Source: Catenulispora acidiphila DSM 44928 (GTDB lineage: Bacteria; Actinomycetota; Actinomycetes; Streptomycetales; Catenulisporaceae). Taken from it: 64,000 nt of DNA. The stretch covers positions 4,960,001 through 5,024,000 of the forward strand of contig NC_013131.1 of NCBI RefSeq assembly GCF_000024025.1, given 5' to 3'. The position numbers and the translations under genes are program-made. Below are positions 16,810 through 24,897 of this stretch, one piece after another; within the stretch, counting starts at the first letter, position 1; the number at the start of each line of letters is the position of its first letter. The notes under the pieces were generated by a model. The model did no database searches. It had not been told where the DNA came from and saw only the letters and a list, made by a program, of their open reading frames with translations.

Positions 16810-17351
16810 TGAAGCGTTCCCTGCCGGGGGGTGCGGCGGTGGCGCCGGGGGTTTCGGCTTCGGTTTCGGCGGCCTCGGCGGCTTCGGCCGAGGCCGGGGC
16901 GGCTGTCGGCGTCATCGACGGCGCTCCGGCGGCGCCGACCGGTCCAGCCTCGGTTCCGACATCGCCGTCCAGCGTCGACACCCTCCGCACGGAATTCGAG
17001 TTCGAACTCCCGCGCGGCTACGTGGACGACGCCGGCGTGGTGCACCGCCGCGGCTCGATGCGGCTGTCCACGGCGCGCGACGAACTCGTGCCGCTGCGGG
17101 ACGTCCGCGTCCGCGAGAACCCGGCCTACCTCTCGGTGGTCCTGCTCGGCCGGGTGATCACCCGCCTGGGCACGCTGCCGATGGTGCACGACGGCATCGT
17201 GGAGAACATGTTCGCCTCCGACCTGGCCTTCCTGCAGGACTTCTACGAGCAGATCAACGCCGAGGGCCACACCCTGGCCTCCGTGACGTGCCCGAACTGC
17301 GCGCAGGACTTCGAGATCGACCTCGGCGGGAGCCGCCTGGGGGAATCGTGA
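16809..17351 (+). CDS. CIS protein, probable tail-assembly-chaperone-like component
   Basis: A 180-residue protein translationally coupled to the tube gene. Residues 1-55 are low-complexity Ala/Ser/Pro. The rest is a compact domain (TEFEFELPRGYVDDAGVVHR, RVITRLGTLPMVHDGIVENM, DLAFLQDFYEQIN) ending in one CPNC motif. The hydrophobic ARVITRLG-type helix and the position between tube and long repeat protein match the tail-assembly chaperones (gpG-like) of phages. I recall similar proteins in Streptomyces CIS loci without an assigned role. The call is by position and general pattern, not by a proven family match. Confidence 0.7.
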   Translation: MKRSLPGGAAVAPGVSASVSAASAASAEAGAAVGVIDGAPAAPTGPASVPTSPSSVDTLRTEFEFELPRGYVDDAGVVHRRGSMRLSTARDELVPLRDVRVRENPAYLSVVLLGRVITRLGTLPMVHDGIVENMFASDLAFLQDFYEQINAEGHTLASVTCPNCAQDFEIDLGGSRLGES

Positions 17352-17503
17352 CGTACGCGGCCGACCAGCTCCGCGACGAGGTCGCGTACGTCGCCTACCA
17401 CTTCCACTGGGCCCTGGACCAGATCCTCGACCTGGAGCACGGCGACCGGCGCGCCTTCGTGACCGGCATCGCCGGCCTGAACGCACGCGCAGCGGAGGAG
17501 TGA
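17348..17503 (+). CDS. Small CIS protein (DUF6760-like), second chaperone candidate
   Basis: A 51-residue protein from the GTG at 17348, whose start overlaps the previous stop (GTGA). The sequence YAADQLRDEVAYVAYHFHWA followed by LDQILDLEHGDRRAFV recalls the short C-terminal tail-assembly chaperone (gpT or GP24/25-like) of phages, which follows gpG and precedes the tape measure. It is highly charged and helical. I believe it belongs to DUF6760, from memory. The tight overlap with the previous gene suggests coupled translation in fixed ratio. Confidence 0.75.
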   Translation: MTYAADQLRDEVAYVAYHFHWALDQILDLEHGDRRAFVTGIAGLNARAAEE

Positions 17504-17512
17504 GCCGACCCG

Positions 17513-20500
17513 ATGGGGATCTTCTCGCGGCGAGGGCGGGGTGGGGTTGATGCTGATGCGGTGTCTGGCATGAGCACTGGTGGCTCGGCTTCGGGCACTG
17601 CTTCGGCGGCTTCGGGTACGGTCGCCGGTGCTGTCACGCCTTCGCGCGCGGCAGTCGTGCAACGACGCGAGTGGGCAGCCGTGCCGACGATGCGAGGTGT
17701 CAGCCGTCCCGCTGCGGGCGGTGTATCGGAGTCGGACTTCGGCGCGCGCCTCGCGACGTGGCAGAACCCTTCGTTCCAGCGCGAGCCGCGCCGCCAGGTC
17801 CGTACCGATGCGCCACACGGCCGCCTGGTCGCACGCGCGATCGCCCGAACCGGCGCCCCCGACTCACTCGAACTCCCCGCACTGAACCTCCCCCTGACCA
17901 CGCCGGTTCAGCGAAGCCTCGAGGAGCCGGACCCCGCGGCGGCACCGATCGTGCAGCAATCGGCGATCCGCACACCGAAGCCGCCATCCGCATCCGCAGC
18001 GCGCACCACCCCCACCCGAACAGCTCGACCACGACTGACGGCCGCGCCCGATGCCATTCAGCGGAGCACGCCACGACGGCAGACGCCGAACCCGCCGACG
18101 ACGACCAAGCCCCTCCTCGGAGCCGGCAAGCTCGCGGGTAAGGCGGACGCACCGGCGGTGCAGCGCGCGAGCCGCCCCGAGCCGGTACGCCCGGTCTTCC
18201 GCCGCGATACGCGCCGAACTCCAACCGCCGACGCGATCCAGGACTCGGCGATGCGGGGTTCGGCTACTGGTGCACCGATCCAGCACACGCAAGCTGCCGA
18301 TTCTTCGGCGATCGCGACCCCGGCCCAGAATCCAGCAGCGACGTCACCGATGGCTGACCCGGGCCCGCGATCGGCCATCGATGCGCCGATCCAGAGAGCC
18401 ACAGCCACACCCGCGAGCCCGCCAACCGCTGGCCCGGTTCAGCCGGCGGGAGTCGGTGCGCCGATCCGGCGGGCGACTGCCGCCGGATCGGTTTCGGGTC
18501 CAGTGGCGCCATCGCCGATCGCGGATCTGAGCGAGGCTTCTGCAACTGCTGGCCATCAGCCGGTTCAGCGCTCCGCTGCCAACGCGCCGAGCCAGAGTGC
18601 ATCAACCGACTCGCCGACCTCAGCTCCGAGCCAGAGTGCATCAACCGACTCGCCGACCTCAGCTCCGAGCCAGAGTGCCGCAACCAACTCCCTGACCGCA
18701 CCTTCGATCCAGCGCGCGGCAGCCAGCTCGCCCACCGCGAACCCGATCCAGCGCACGGGAGCCGGTTCGCCGACCGCGACTCCGATCCAGCGCGCGGCAA
18801 CCGGCTCTCCGAGCGGGGCGGGGATGGAGAGCACGGCAGCCAGCTCACAGACCGCAGCTTCGAACCAGGGTCCCGCAACCGGCTCGCCGACCAGGACTCC
18901 GAACCAGAAGGCGGCAGCCAGCTCGCCGACTGGGGCTCTGAACCAAGGTGCCGCAGCCAGCTCGCCGACCGCAGCTCCGATCCAGCGTGCCGGAGCCGGT
19001 TCGCCGACCGCAGCTTCGAACCATGGTTCCACAGCCAGCTCGTCGACCGCAGCTGCGAATCAGAGTGCGGCAGCCAGCTCGCCGACTGGGGCTCCGAGCC
19101 AGGGTTCCGCAGCCAGCTCGTCGACCGCAGCTCCGATCCAGCGTGCCGCAACCGGCTCGCCGACCGCAGCCCTCAACCAGGGTGCGGCAGCCAGCTCGCC
19201 GACCGGGGCTCCAAGCCAGGGTCTCGCAGCTAGCTCGCCGAGCGGGGCTCCGAGCCAGGGTCCTGCAACCGGCTCGCCGACCGGGGCTCCAAACCATGGT
19301 TCCGCAGCCAGCTTGTCGAGCGGGGCTCCGAGCCAGGGTCCTGCAACCGGCTCGCCGACCGGGGCTCCAAACCATGGTTCCGCAGCCAGCTTGTCGACCG
19401 GGGCTCCGAATCAGAGTGCTGCAATCGGCTCGCCGACCGGGGCTCCGAACCACGGCTCCGCAGCCAGCTCGTCGACCGCGGCTCCGATCCAGCGGGTGCG
19501 AACCGGCTCGTCGAGCGCGGCTCCTATCCGGCGTGTGGCGACCGGTTCGCCGAGCGCAGCTGCGACGGAGAGTGCGGCGGCCAGCTCGCGGGCCGCAGCC
19601 CCGATCCAGCGTGCGGCAGCCAATCCGCCGAATGCAGCTGCGATCCCGGGCGTCGCTACCGGCTTACCTAGTGCGGCTCCGATCGAGAGTGGAGCAGCCA
19701 GCTCGCCGACCGCAGCTCCGATTCAGCGCGCGGCGGCCAATTCGTCGGGCGCAGGTGCGATCGAGAGTGCGGCGGCCAGCTCCTTGGCAGCGACTCCAAT
19801 TCGGCGCGCGGCGGCCAATGGGCCGGGTGCGGGTGCGGGTGCGAGCGAGGGCGCCGCGGCCGGTTTGTCGAGTGCAGCTCCGATTCAGCGTGCGGCGGCC
19901 GATCTGCCGAGTGCAGGTGCGGCGGCCGGCTCGTCGACGGCAGCTCCGATCCAGCGTGCGGCGGCCAATTCGTCGGGCGCAGGTGCGAGCGAGGGTGCGG
20001 CGACCGGCTCGCGGGCCGCAGCCCCGATCCAGCGCGCAGCAGCCAATTCGCCGAGCGCAGCTCAGAGCGAGGGTGCGGCGGCCAGGTCGTCGACTGCGGC
20101 TCCGATCCAGCGTGCGGTAGCTAATCGGTCGGGTGCAGGTGCGAGCGAGGGTGGGGCGGCTGGCTCGCAGGCCACAGCTTCAATTCAGCGCGCCGTGGCT
20201 GATCTGCCGAGTGCAGGTGTGACCGAGGGTGCGGCGGCCGGCTCCTCGACCGCGACTCCGATTCGGGGCGTGGGAAGCAGCTCGCCGAGCACACCTCCGA
20301 TCCACCGTGTGGCTAGCGGCTCGCCGATCGCTGCCCCGATCCGGCGCGTGGCAACCAACTCGCCGACTGCGGCTCCGATCCAGCGTGTCGCAACCGGGAC
20401 GTCTATTGCAGCTCCGACCGAGAGTGGGGCAGCAGGCAGCTCATCGACCGCTGCCCCGATTCAGCGTGTGGCAAGCAACTCGCCGACTGCGGCTCCGATT

Positions 20501-21289
20501 CAGGACATGGCAGGCAGCTCGCCGAGCGCCTCACCGACTCAGGGTTCAGCGTCGTCGGCCGCAGACTCGAGTCAGCCTTCAGGCGCGCCTGTTGCGAGTC
20601 CAGTTCAGGGAAGCGCTTCGTTGGGCGCCACCCCGATCCAGCGTGTGGCATCGACTGGCGCACCGGCTCAGGGCTCGGTAATAGGGTCGCCGGGCGCCAT
20701 CTCGGTTCAGCGAGCGGCATCAGCTGCATCCCAGCAGCGCGCCCCCGAAACCCGCGTACAACGCGCCGTCCCCATCCACCGCCCCGCCTCGCCGACGGCC
20801 ACGCCGCTGCCGCTCCCGATGGCGTTCCGTGCTCCGGCTGCGCCGCCAGCGCCGCCGATTCAGCGTGCGGGGGCCATGACCTCGTTCCTTGCCGCCGCCG
20901 CGAACGGTCAGGCGCGGGATACGCGGCAGCGCTTCGGTGACTCCGTTGATGACCAGGTGGGTGGGTTCACCGACAAGATTGCCGATATTCGTGATGCTGC
21001 TTCGCTTATTCGGGATCCTTCGCAGTTGGGGCAGGTGGTCAAGCAGCGGGGGATGGAGATGTTTGCTGAGCACAATCCCATTGTGGGGGGTTTGCTTGGT
21101 TATTCGGGTGGGGGGCAGGATTCTGGGTTTGGCGGGCGTGGCGGTGGTGGTCGGGGGCGGGGGCGGGGTGAGCATCAGGAGATGGAGCAGCTTGCTGAGA
21201 AGCTGGTTGCTCCGTTGGCTCGGTTGTTGCGGACTGAGTTGCGGATGGATCGGGAGCGGATGGGGCGGTTGCGCGATTCGGGACGTTGA
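17513..21289 (+). CDS. Giant Ala/Ser/Pro-rich CIS repeat protein in the tape-measure position
   Basis: A 1258-residue protein. Residues 1-105 are basic and contain W-rich motifs (QRREWAAVPTM, LATWQNPSFQREPRR). Residues 105-357 are low-complexity, with first QR motifs. Residues 358-1015 are about fifty copies of a 13-residue unit, typically SPTAAPIQRAATG. Residues 1090-1258 form a normal-looking, helical C-terminus (QRFGDSVDDQVGGFTDKIAD, IRDAASLIRDPSQLGQVVKQ), then a Gly/Arg-rich stretch and a final helix. The gene follows the chaperone pair and precedes the second tube gene, where a phage tape measure would be, and I see no other tape-measure candidate. The Pro-rich repeats are unlike the helical repeats of known tape measures, so a cargo or lumen-filling protein is the alternative. 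Confidence 0.8.
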   Translation: MGIFSRRGRGGVDADAVSGMSTGGSASGTASAASGTVAGAVTPSRAAVVQRREWAAVPTMRGVSRPAAGGVSESDFGARLATWQNPSFQREPRRQVRTDAPHGRLVARAIARTGAPDSLELPALNLPLTTPVQRSLEEPDPAAAPIVQQSAIRTPKPPSASAARTTPTRTARPRLTAAPDAIQRSTPRRQTPNPPTTTKPLLGAGKLAGKADAPAVQRASRPEPVRPVFRRDTRRTPTADAIQDSAMRGSATGAPIQHTQAADSSAIATPAQNPAATSPMADPGPRSAIDAPIQRATATPASPPTAGPVQPAGVGAPIRRATAAGSVSGPVAPSPIADLSEASATAGHQPVQRSAANAPSQSASTDSPTSAPSQSASTDSPTSAPSQSAATNSLTAPSIQRAAASSPTANPIQRTGAGSPTATPIQRAATGSPSGAGMESTAASSQTAASNQGPATGSPTRTPNQKAAASSPTGALNQGAAASSPTAAPIQRAGAGSPTAASNHGSTASSSTAAANQSAAASSPTGAPSQGSAASSSTAAPIQRAATGSPTAALNQGAAASSPTGAPSQGLAASSPSGAPSQGPATGSPTGAPNHGSAASLSSGAPSQGPATGSPTGAPNHGSAASLSTGAPNQSAAIGSPTGAPNHGSAASSSTAAPIQRVRTGSSSAAPIRRVATGSPSAAATESAAASSRAAAPIQRAAANPPNAAAIPGVATGLPSAAPIESGAASSPTAAPIQRAAANSSGAGAIESAAASSLAATPIRRAAANGPGAGAGASEGAAAGLSSAAPIQRAAADLPSAGAAAGSSTAAPIQRAAANSSGAGASEGAATGSRAAAPIQRAAANSPSAAQSEGAAARSSTAAPIQRAVANRSGAGASEGGAAGSQATASIQRAVADLPSAGVTEGAAAGSSTATPIRGVGSSSPSTPPIHRVASGSPIAAPIRRVATNSPTAAPIQRVATGTSIAAPTESGAAGSSSTAAPIQRVASNSPTAAPIQDMAGSSPSASPTQGSASSAADSSQPSGAPVASPVQGSASLGATPIQRVASTGAPAQGSVIGSPGAISVQRAASAASQQRAPETRVQRAVPIHRPASPTATPLPLPMAFRAPAAPPAPPIQRAGAMTSFLAAAANGQARDTRQRFGDSVDDQVGGFTDKIADIRDAASLIRDPSQLGQVVKQRGMEMFAEHNPIVGGLLGYSGGGQDSGFGGRGGGGRGRGRGEHQEMEQLAEKLVAPLARLLRTELRMDRERMGRLRDSGR
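18584..20557 (+). repeat. About fifty tandem 39-base repeats (13 codons)
   Basis: The unit encodes [SA]-[PS]-T-[AG]-A-P-[IS/N]-[QH]-[RGS]-x-A-[AT]-[GSN]. The first two units (from 18584) are exact 39-base copies. A dimer of 78 bases is almost perfectly repeated at about 19240-19317 and 19318-19395, evidence of recent expansion. Some units vary between 12 and 15 codons. Two subclasses alternate: IQR units and SQG/NHG units. Confidence 0.9.
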
Positions 21290-21336
21290 TTCAGTTATTT
21301 GGCCGCTGCGTAGGACGAAGAGGATTGACGAACGCC

Positions 21337-21774
21337 ATGACCACCGCCGCTCAGGATCCGGGTTCGAGCCTGTTTTTCAAGCTGACCATTGATGGTCAGG
21401 ATCTTGGTTTGTTCAACCAGTGCGAGGGCTTGTCCGCCGAGGTGGAGGTCTATCAGCACAAGGAGGGTGGGAACAATGGGTACACCACCTTTCTGCCGGG
21501 GCGGGTCAGTCATGGGAACATCACGATGACGCGGCCGTTGACGCCGGACAGCGGCAAGATCGCGGCGTGGATCTCCTCGATCGCCACGGGGATTCAGCGG
21601 CCGACGGCGCAGATCGCTGCTTTGCGGGCGGACGGGACGCTGGTGGTGCAGTGGGGGTTGCTGGACGTGCTGCCGGTCAGCTGGAGCGGGCCGACGCTGG
21701 ATCCGACCAGCAACACCGTGGCCACCGAGCGGTTGGTCATCGCCCACCACGGCTTCACCGAATCGGGAGCGTGA
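21337..21774 (+). CDS. Second CIS tube protein (gp19-like, baseplate-proximal or minor tube)
   Basis: A 145-residue member of the phage tail-tube family: SSLFFKLTIDGQDLGLFNQC, EGLSAEVEVYQHKEGGNNGY, ITMTRPLTPDSGKIAAWISS and TERLVIAHHGF. It differs clearly from the major tube protein at 16366. CIS usually carry two or more tube paralogues, the minor ones forming the first rings on the baseplate (family knowledge). The ATG at 21337 is preferred over an in-frame TTG at 21325. The first 150 bases keep the T/G-ending codon style of the end of the preceding gene. Confidence 0.92.
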   Translation: MTTAAQDPGSSLFFKLTIDGQDLGLFNQCEGLSAEVEVYQHKEGGNNGYTTFLPGRVSHGNITMTRPLTPDSGKIAAWISSIATGIQRPTAQIAALRADGTLVVQWGLLDVLPVSWSGPTLDPTSNTVATERLVIAHHGFTESGA

Positions 21775-21781
21775 TCCTGCC

Positions 21782-22495
21782 ATGGCCGTGCAGCCCGGAG
21801 TCAGCCTCGTCAAGGCCTCGCTGACGATCAAGGAGCCGCCGATCGGTCCCGCGCTGGAGCCCGGCGGGACGATGCGGGAGATCAACTTCCAGTTCAACCC
21901 TGAGACGCTGACGCTGGCCAAGAGCGCCAACTGGAGCAACACCCCGCTTCCCCTGTTCAAGTACGTCAGCATCCCCAGCTTCGGCGGCGCCGATCCCTAC
22001 ACCCTCACCTTCCAGCTCTTCCTCGACTCCTCGATGACGCCGGCCGGCACCAAGGTGCAGGACGACGTCGAGGCCCTGCTCAAGTGCTGCGAGGTGACCG
22101 ACCAGTCGATCGCCGCCTTCCAACCCTCCACGCCGTGGGTCTTCTTCCAGTGGGGCAGCTTCTCCACGGTCAGTTTCAACGCATATGTGCAAAACATCTC
22201 TGCTAACTACACGTACTTCGACCCCTCCGGGGTTCCCTTGCGGGCCACCTGTGATCTGACGATCACTCAGATCCCCGGCCTCACCCTGGGTCAGAACCCC
22301 ACCTCCGGCGCCCTGTCCGCGCACCGCTCGCATCGCGTGCGCGCCGGAGACACCCTGCAGTCCATGGCCTGGTCCGAGTACGGCGACGCCACCGCGTGGC
22401 GGACCATCGCCGAGGCCAACGAGATCGACGACCCGATGCGGCTGACGCCGGGCGCCGAGCTGCTCATCCCCGCCCCCGACCAGGTGCGGAGGTGA
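21782..22495 (+). CDS. cis7: CIS baseplate/tube-initiator protein with LysM domain (Cis7-like)
   Basis: A 237-residue protein with an N-terminal domain (about 1-180) of the CIS tube/gp53-like family (REINFQFNPETLTLAKSANW, FQLFLDSSMTPAGTKVQDDV) and a C-terminal LysM domain (SHRVRAGDTLQSMAWSEYGD and AWRTIAEANEI). In phage baseplates the LysM protein clamps the spike-tube hub rather than peptidoglycan. It follows the minor tube gene after 7 bases and precedes the spike gene after 4, an order kept in other CIS. Confidence 0.93.
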   Translation: MAVQPGVSLVKASLTIKEPPIGPALEPGGTMREINFQFNPETLTLAKSANWSNTPLPLFKYVSIPSFGGADPYTLTFQLFLDSSMTPAGTKVQDDVEALLKCCEVTDQSIAAFQPSTPWVFFQWGSFSTVSFNAYVQNISANYTYFDPSGVPLRATCDLTITQIPGLTLGQNPTSGALSAHRSHRVRAGDTLQSMAWSEYGDATAWRTIAEANEIDDPMRLTPGAELLIPAPDQVRR

Positions 22496-22499
22496 TCCG

Positions 22500-24458
22500 A
22501 TGACCTTCGGCTCCTTCTCCTCGGTCCCCAAGGTCGAGATCGGCGGCACGCTGCCCCGGCTCCTGAAGGCCTCCCTGGACTCCTGCTGGGTGGAGTCCAC
22601 CCTGAACGTGCCCTCCACCTTCCACATCGCGTTCAAGGACAAGACCCGCCTGCTGATGTCCACCAACGCGCAGCTGAAGATCGGCGCGCCGGTGACGATC
22701 TTCGCCGTCGCCGGGCTCATCGGCGAGGACCAGCCGCTGATCACCGGGCAGGTCACCGGGATCGAGGCGGACTACTCCGGCGGCGACTTCTACACCGTCA
22801 TCCGCGGCATGGACCACGCCTTCAAGCTGCTGCGCAAGCGGCGGGTGGCGCTGTACAAGAACATGTCCGCCTCCGACATCGTGCGCCAGGTCGCCGGGCA
22901 GCACGGGGTGGCGATCGGCAAGATCGAGTCCACGCCCCCGCCGCCTCCGGACTCCCAGACCTCCCAGCCCAACGTCGACGACTGGACCTTCCTGCAGAGT
23001 CTGGCCGAGCGCGCCGGCAAGGTCGTGTACTTCGACAACAAGGGCCTGCTGCACTTCCGCGCGCCGGTCAAGGCCGTGCCGCTGACCGGGCTCAGCGCCG
23101 ACAAGAGCCCGTACGTGCTCGAATTCGGTGCCAACACCCTGCGCTGCCGCTCCGGCTTCACCGCCGCCGACCAGGTCTCCATGGTCAGCTCGCGGGGCTG
23201 GAACATGGTCACCAAGCAGACCCTGATCGGCCGGGCGCAGGCCGCGGCGAACCCCGACGTGCTGGCCGGACTGAGCCCGGCGCAGGTCTCCCGGCCCTTC
23301 GGCACCGGCACGCTGGTGGAGACCGGCACCCCGTATGTCAGCCAGAGCGAGACCGACTCGGCGGCCAAGTCCCTGGCCACCGACGTGACCTCGTCCTTCG
23401 CCGAGCTCGAGGTCGCCGTCCGGGGCACCCCGCAGCTGCTGCCCGACAAGTCGGTCACCCTGACCAAGGCCGGCACGCCCTTCGACGGCGCCTACACCGT
23501 CACCGGCGTCCGCCACCTGTTCGAGCACGGCACGTACGAGACCTGGGTGTCCATGACCGGCCGGCAGTTCCGCTCGCTCTACGGCCTGGCCTCCGGCGGC
23601 GCGCACGGTCCCGGCGGCACCGGGCAGCGGATGAGCGGCGTGGTCAGCGGGATCGTCACCGACATCCACGACCCGCTGCGCATGGGCCGGGTCAAGCTGC
23701 GCTTCCCCTGGCTCGACGACGACTACGTCAGCGACTGGGCCCGCACCGTCCAGCACGGCGGCGTCAGCGTGCACGGCGGTCTGGAGCCGGCCCACGGCGC
23801 CGACCACATCCCCGCCGGCTCCCCGGGCTCCGGCGGCTTCATCGGCTACGCCGTCAACGACGAGGTGCTGGTCACCTTCGACCGCGGCGACTTCGACCAG
23901 CCCTACGTCATCGGCGGGCTCTACAACGGCGTGAACAAGCCGACCCGCTTCACCGAGGACAACCTGGTCTCCAAGGACGGCATCCCCAACGTGCTCGCCG
24001 TGTCCTCCCGGCGCGGCAACCGGCTGGAGCTTCTGGACGACGAGCTCGGCATGAAGGCCGGGGTCAAGGTCCTGACGAGCGACGAGAAACAGAGCATCGA
24101 GCTGGACAAGATGACCAAGACCAGCACCGTCAAGAACTCCGTCGGCCCGATCATGGTCGAGAGCAACGCCCCTGACGGCCGGGTGACGATCCGCAGCGGC
24201 GCGGCCAGCATCACCCTGACCGCCGAGGGCACCGTGAACATCGAGGGCGCCACCGAGGTCAGCGTCTCGGCCGGCGCGATGCTCTCGCTCAAGGCCGCCG
24301 AGCTGAACCTGGCCGCGCCGGTCACCACGGTGGAGTCCGCGGAGATCAACTTCGCCGGCGCGTCGTTCTCCGTCGAGGCGGCCGAGATCACGCTGACCGG
24401 CAACGTGGCCATCGTCGGCGAGGGCACGATCGACGCCCAGCAGATCGTGGTGATCTGA
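22500..24458 (+). CDS. cis8: CIS central spike protein (VgrG/gp27-gp5 fusion, Cis8-like)
   Basis: A 652-residue hub-spike protein. Residues 1-365 are the gp27/phage-late-control-D-like hub (FTAADQVSMVSSRGWNMVTK, VTGVRHLFEHGTYETWVSMT). Residues about 380-480 are the gp5-type OB fold (GIVTDIHDPLRMGRVKLRFP, VNDEVLVTFDRGDFDQPYVI). The rest is a beta-helix needle of short repeats (SAGAMLSLKAAELNLAAPV, ITLTGNVAIVGEGTIDA). No extra effector domain is fused. GGAGGTGA lies 4 bases upstream. The needle would normally be capped by a PAAR protein, which I do not find nearby. Confidence 0.95.
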   Translation: MTFGSFSSVPKVEIGGTLPRLLKASLDSCWVESTLNVPSTFHIAFKDKTRLLMSTNAQLKIGAPVTIFAVAGLIGEDQPLITGQVTGIEADYSGGDFYTVIRGMDHAFKLLRKRRVALYKNMSASDIVRQVAGQHGVAIGKIESTPPPPPDSQTSQPNVDDWTFLQSLAERAGKVVYFDNKGLLHFRAPVKAVPLTGLSADKSPYVLEFGANTLRCRSGFTAADQVSMVSSRGWNMVTKQTLIGRAQAAANPDVLAGLSPAQVSRPFGTGTLVETGTPYVSQSETDSAAKSLATDVTSSFAELEVAVRGTPQLLPDKSVTLTKAGTPFDGAYTVTGVRHLFEHGTYETWVSMTGRQFRSLYGLASGGAHGPGGTGQRMSGVVSGIVTDIHDPLRMGRVKLRFPWLDDDYVSDWARTVQHGGVSVHGGLEPAHGADHIPAGSPGSGGFIGYAVNDEVLVTFDRGDFDQPYVIGGLYNGVNKPTRFTEDNLVSKDGIPNVLAVSSRRGNRLELLDDELGMKAGVKVLTSDEKQSIELDKMTKTSTVKNSVGPIMVESNAPDGRVTIRSGAASITLTAEGTVNIEGATEVSVSAGAMLSLKAAELNLAAPVTTVESAEINFAGASFSVEAAEITLTGNVAIVGEGTIDAQQIVVI

Positions 24459-24896
24459 GTGGGTGAGCGCTTCGTCGGCTCCGGCTGGGGCTTCCCGCTG
24501 CGCGTGGACGCCGGCGGCCGCATCGGCCTGGTCTCCCACGACCAGGAGATCGAGGAGGCCATGCGCCTGGTGCTGGCCACCGCGCCGGGGGAGCGGCCGA
24601 TGCGCCCGGAGTTCGGCTGCGCCGTGCACGACCTGGTGTTCGCCCCGGTCAACGAGAAGACCGTGGGCCGCATCCAGCACGAGGTGCGCTCCAGCCTGGA
24701 CCGCTGGGAGCCGCGCATCTCGGTCACCGGGGTCGAGGTCACCGTGGACCCCGACCGCCCGACCGTCCTGTACATCGACGTGCACTACCAGCTGCGCGGC
24801 ACCAACAACCCGCGGTCCCTGGTGTTCCCCTTCTACGTCATCCCCGACCACGAGGGACCGGGAACCACGACAGCCCCAGATACGGAAGCAGCCTGA
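24459..24896 (+). CDS. cis9: CIS baseplate wedge protein (T4 gp25-like, Cis9-like)
   Basis: A 145-residue protein with the gp25/lysozyme-like wedge pattern: GWGFPLRVDAGGRIGLVSHD, EEAMRLVLATAPGERPMRPE, FGCAVHDLVFAPVN, then a beta-rich end (VLYIDVHYQLRGTNNPRSLV). The EERPxRPxFG motif, here GERPMRPEFG, is the family hallmark. The GTG start follows the spike stop directly, so translation is coupled. It joins sheath initiation to the baseplate. Confidence 0.94.
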   Translation: MGERFVGSGWGFPLRVDAGGRIGLVSHDQEIEEAMRLVLATAPGERPMRPEFGCAVHDLVFAPVNEKTVGRIQHEVRSSLDRWEPRISVTGVEVTVDPDRPTVLYIDVHYQLRGTNNPRSLVFPFYVIPDHEGPGTTTAPDTEAA

Positions 24897-24897
24897 C

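Noticed and set aside
18264-19453. Long antisense and other-frame open frames across the 39-base repeats
   Set aside because: A repeat whose length is a multiple of three keeps all frames open; the proteins are low-complexity shadows without start signals.
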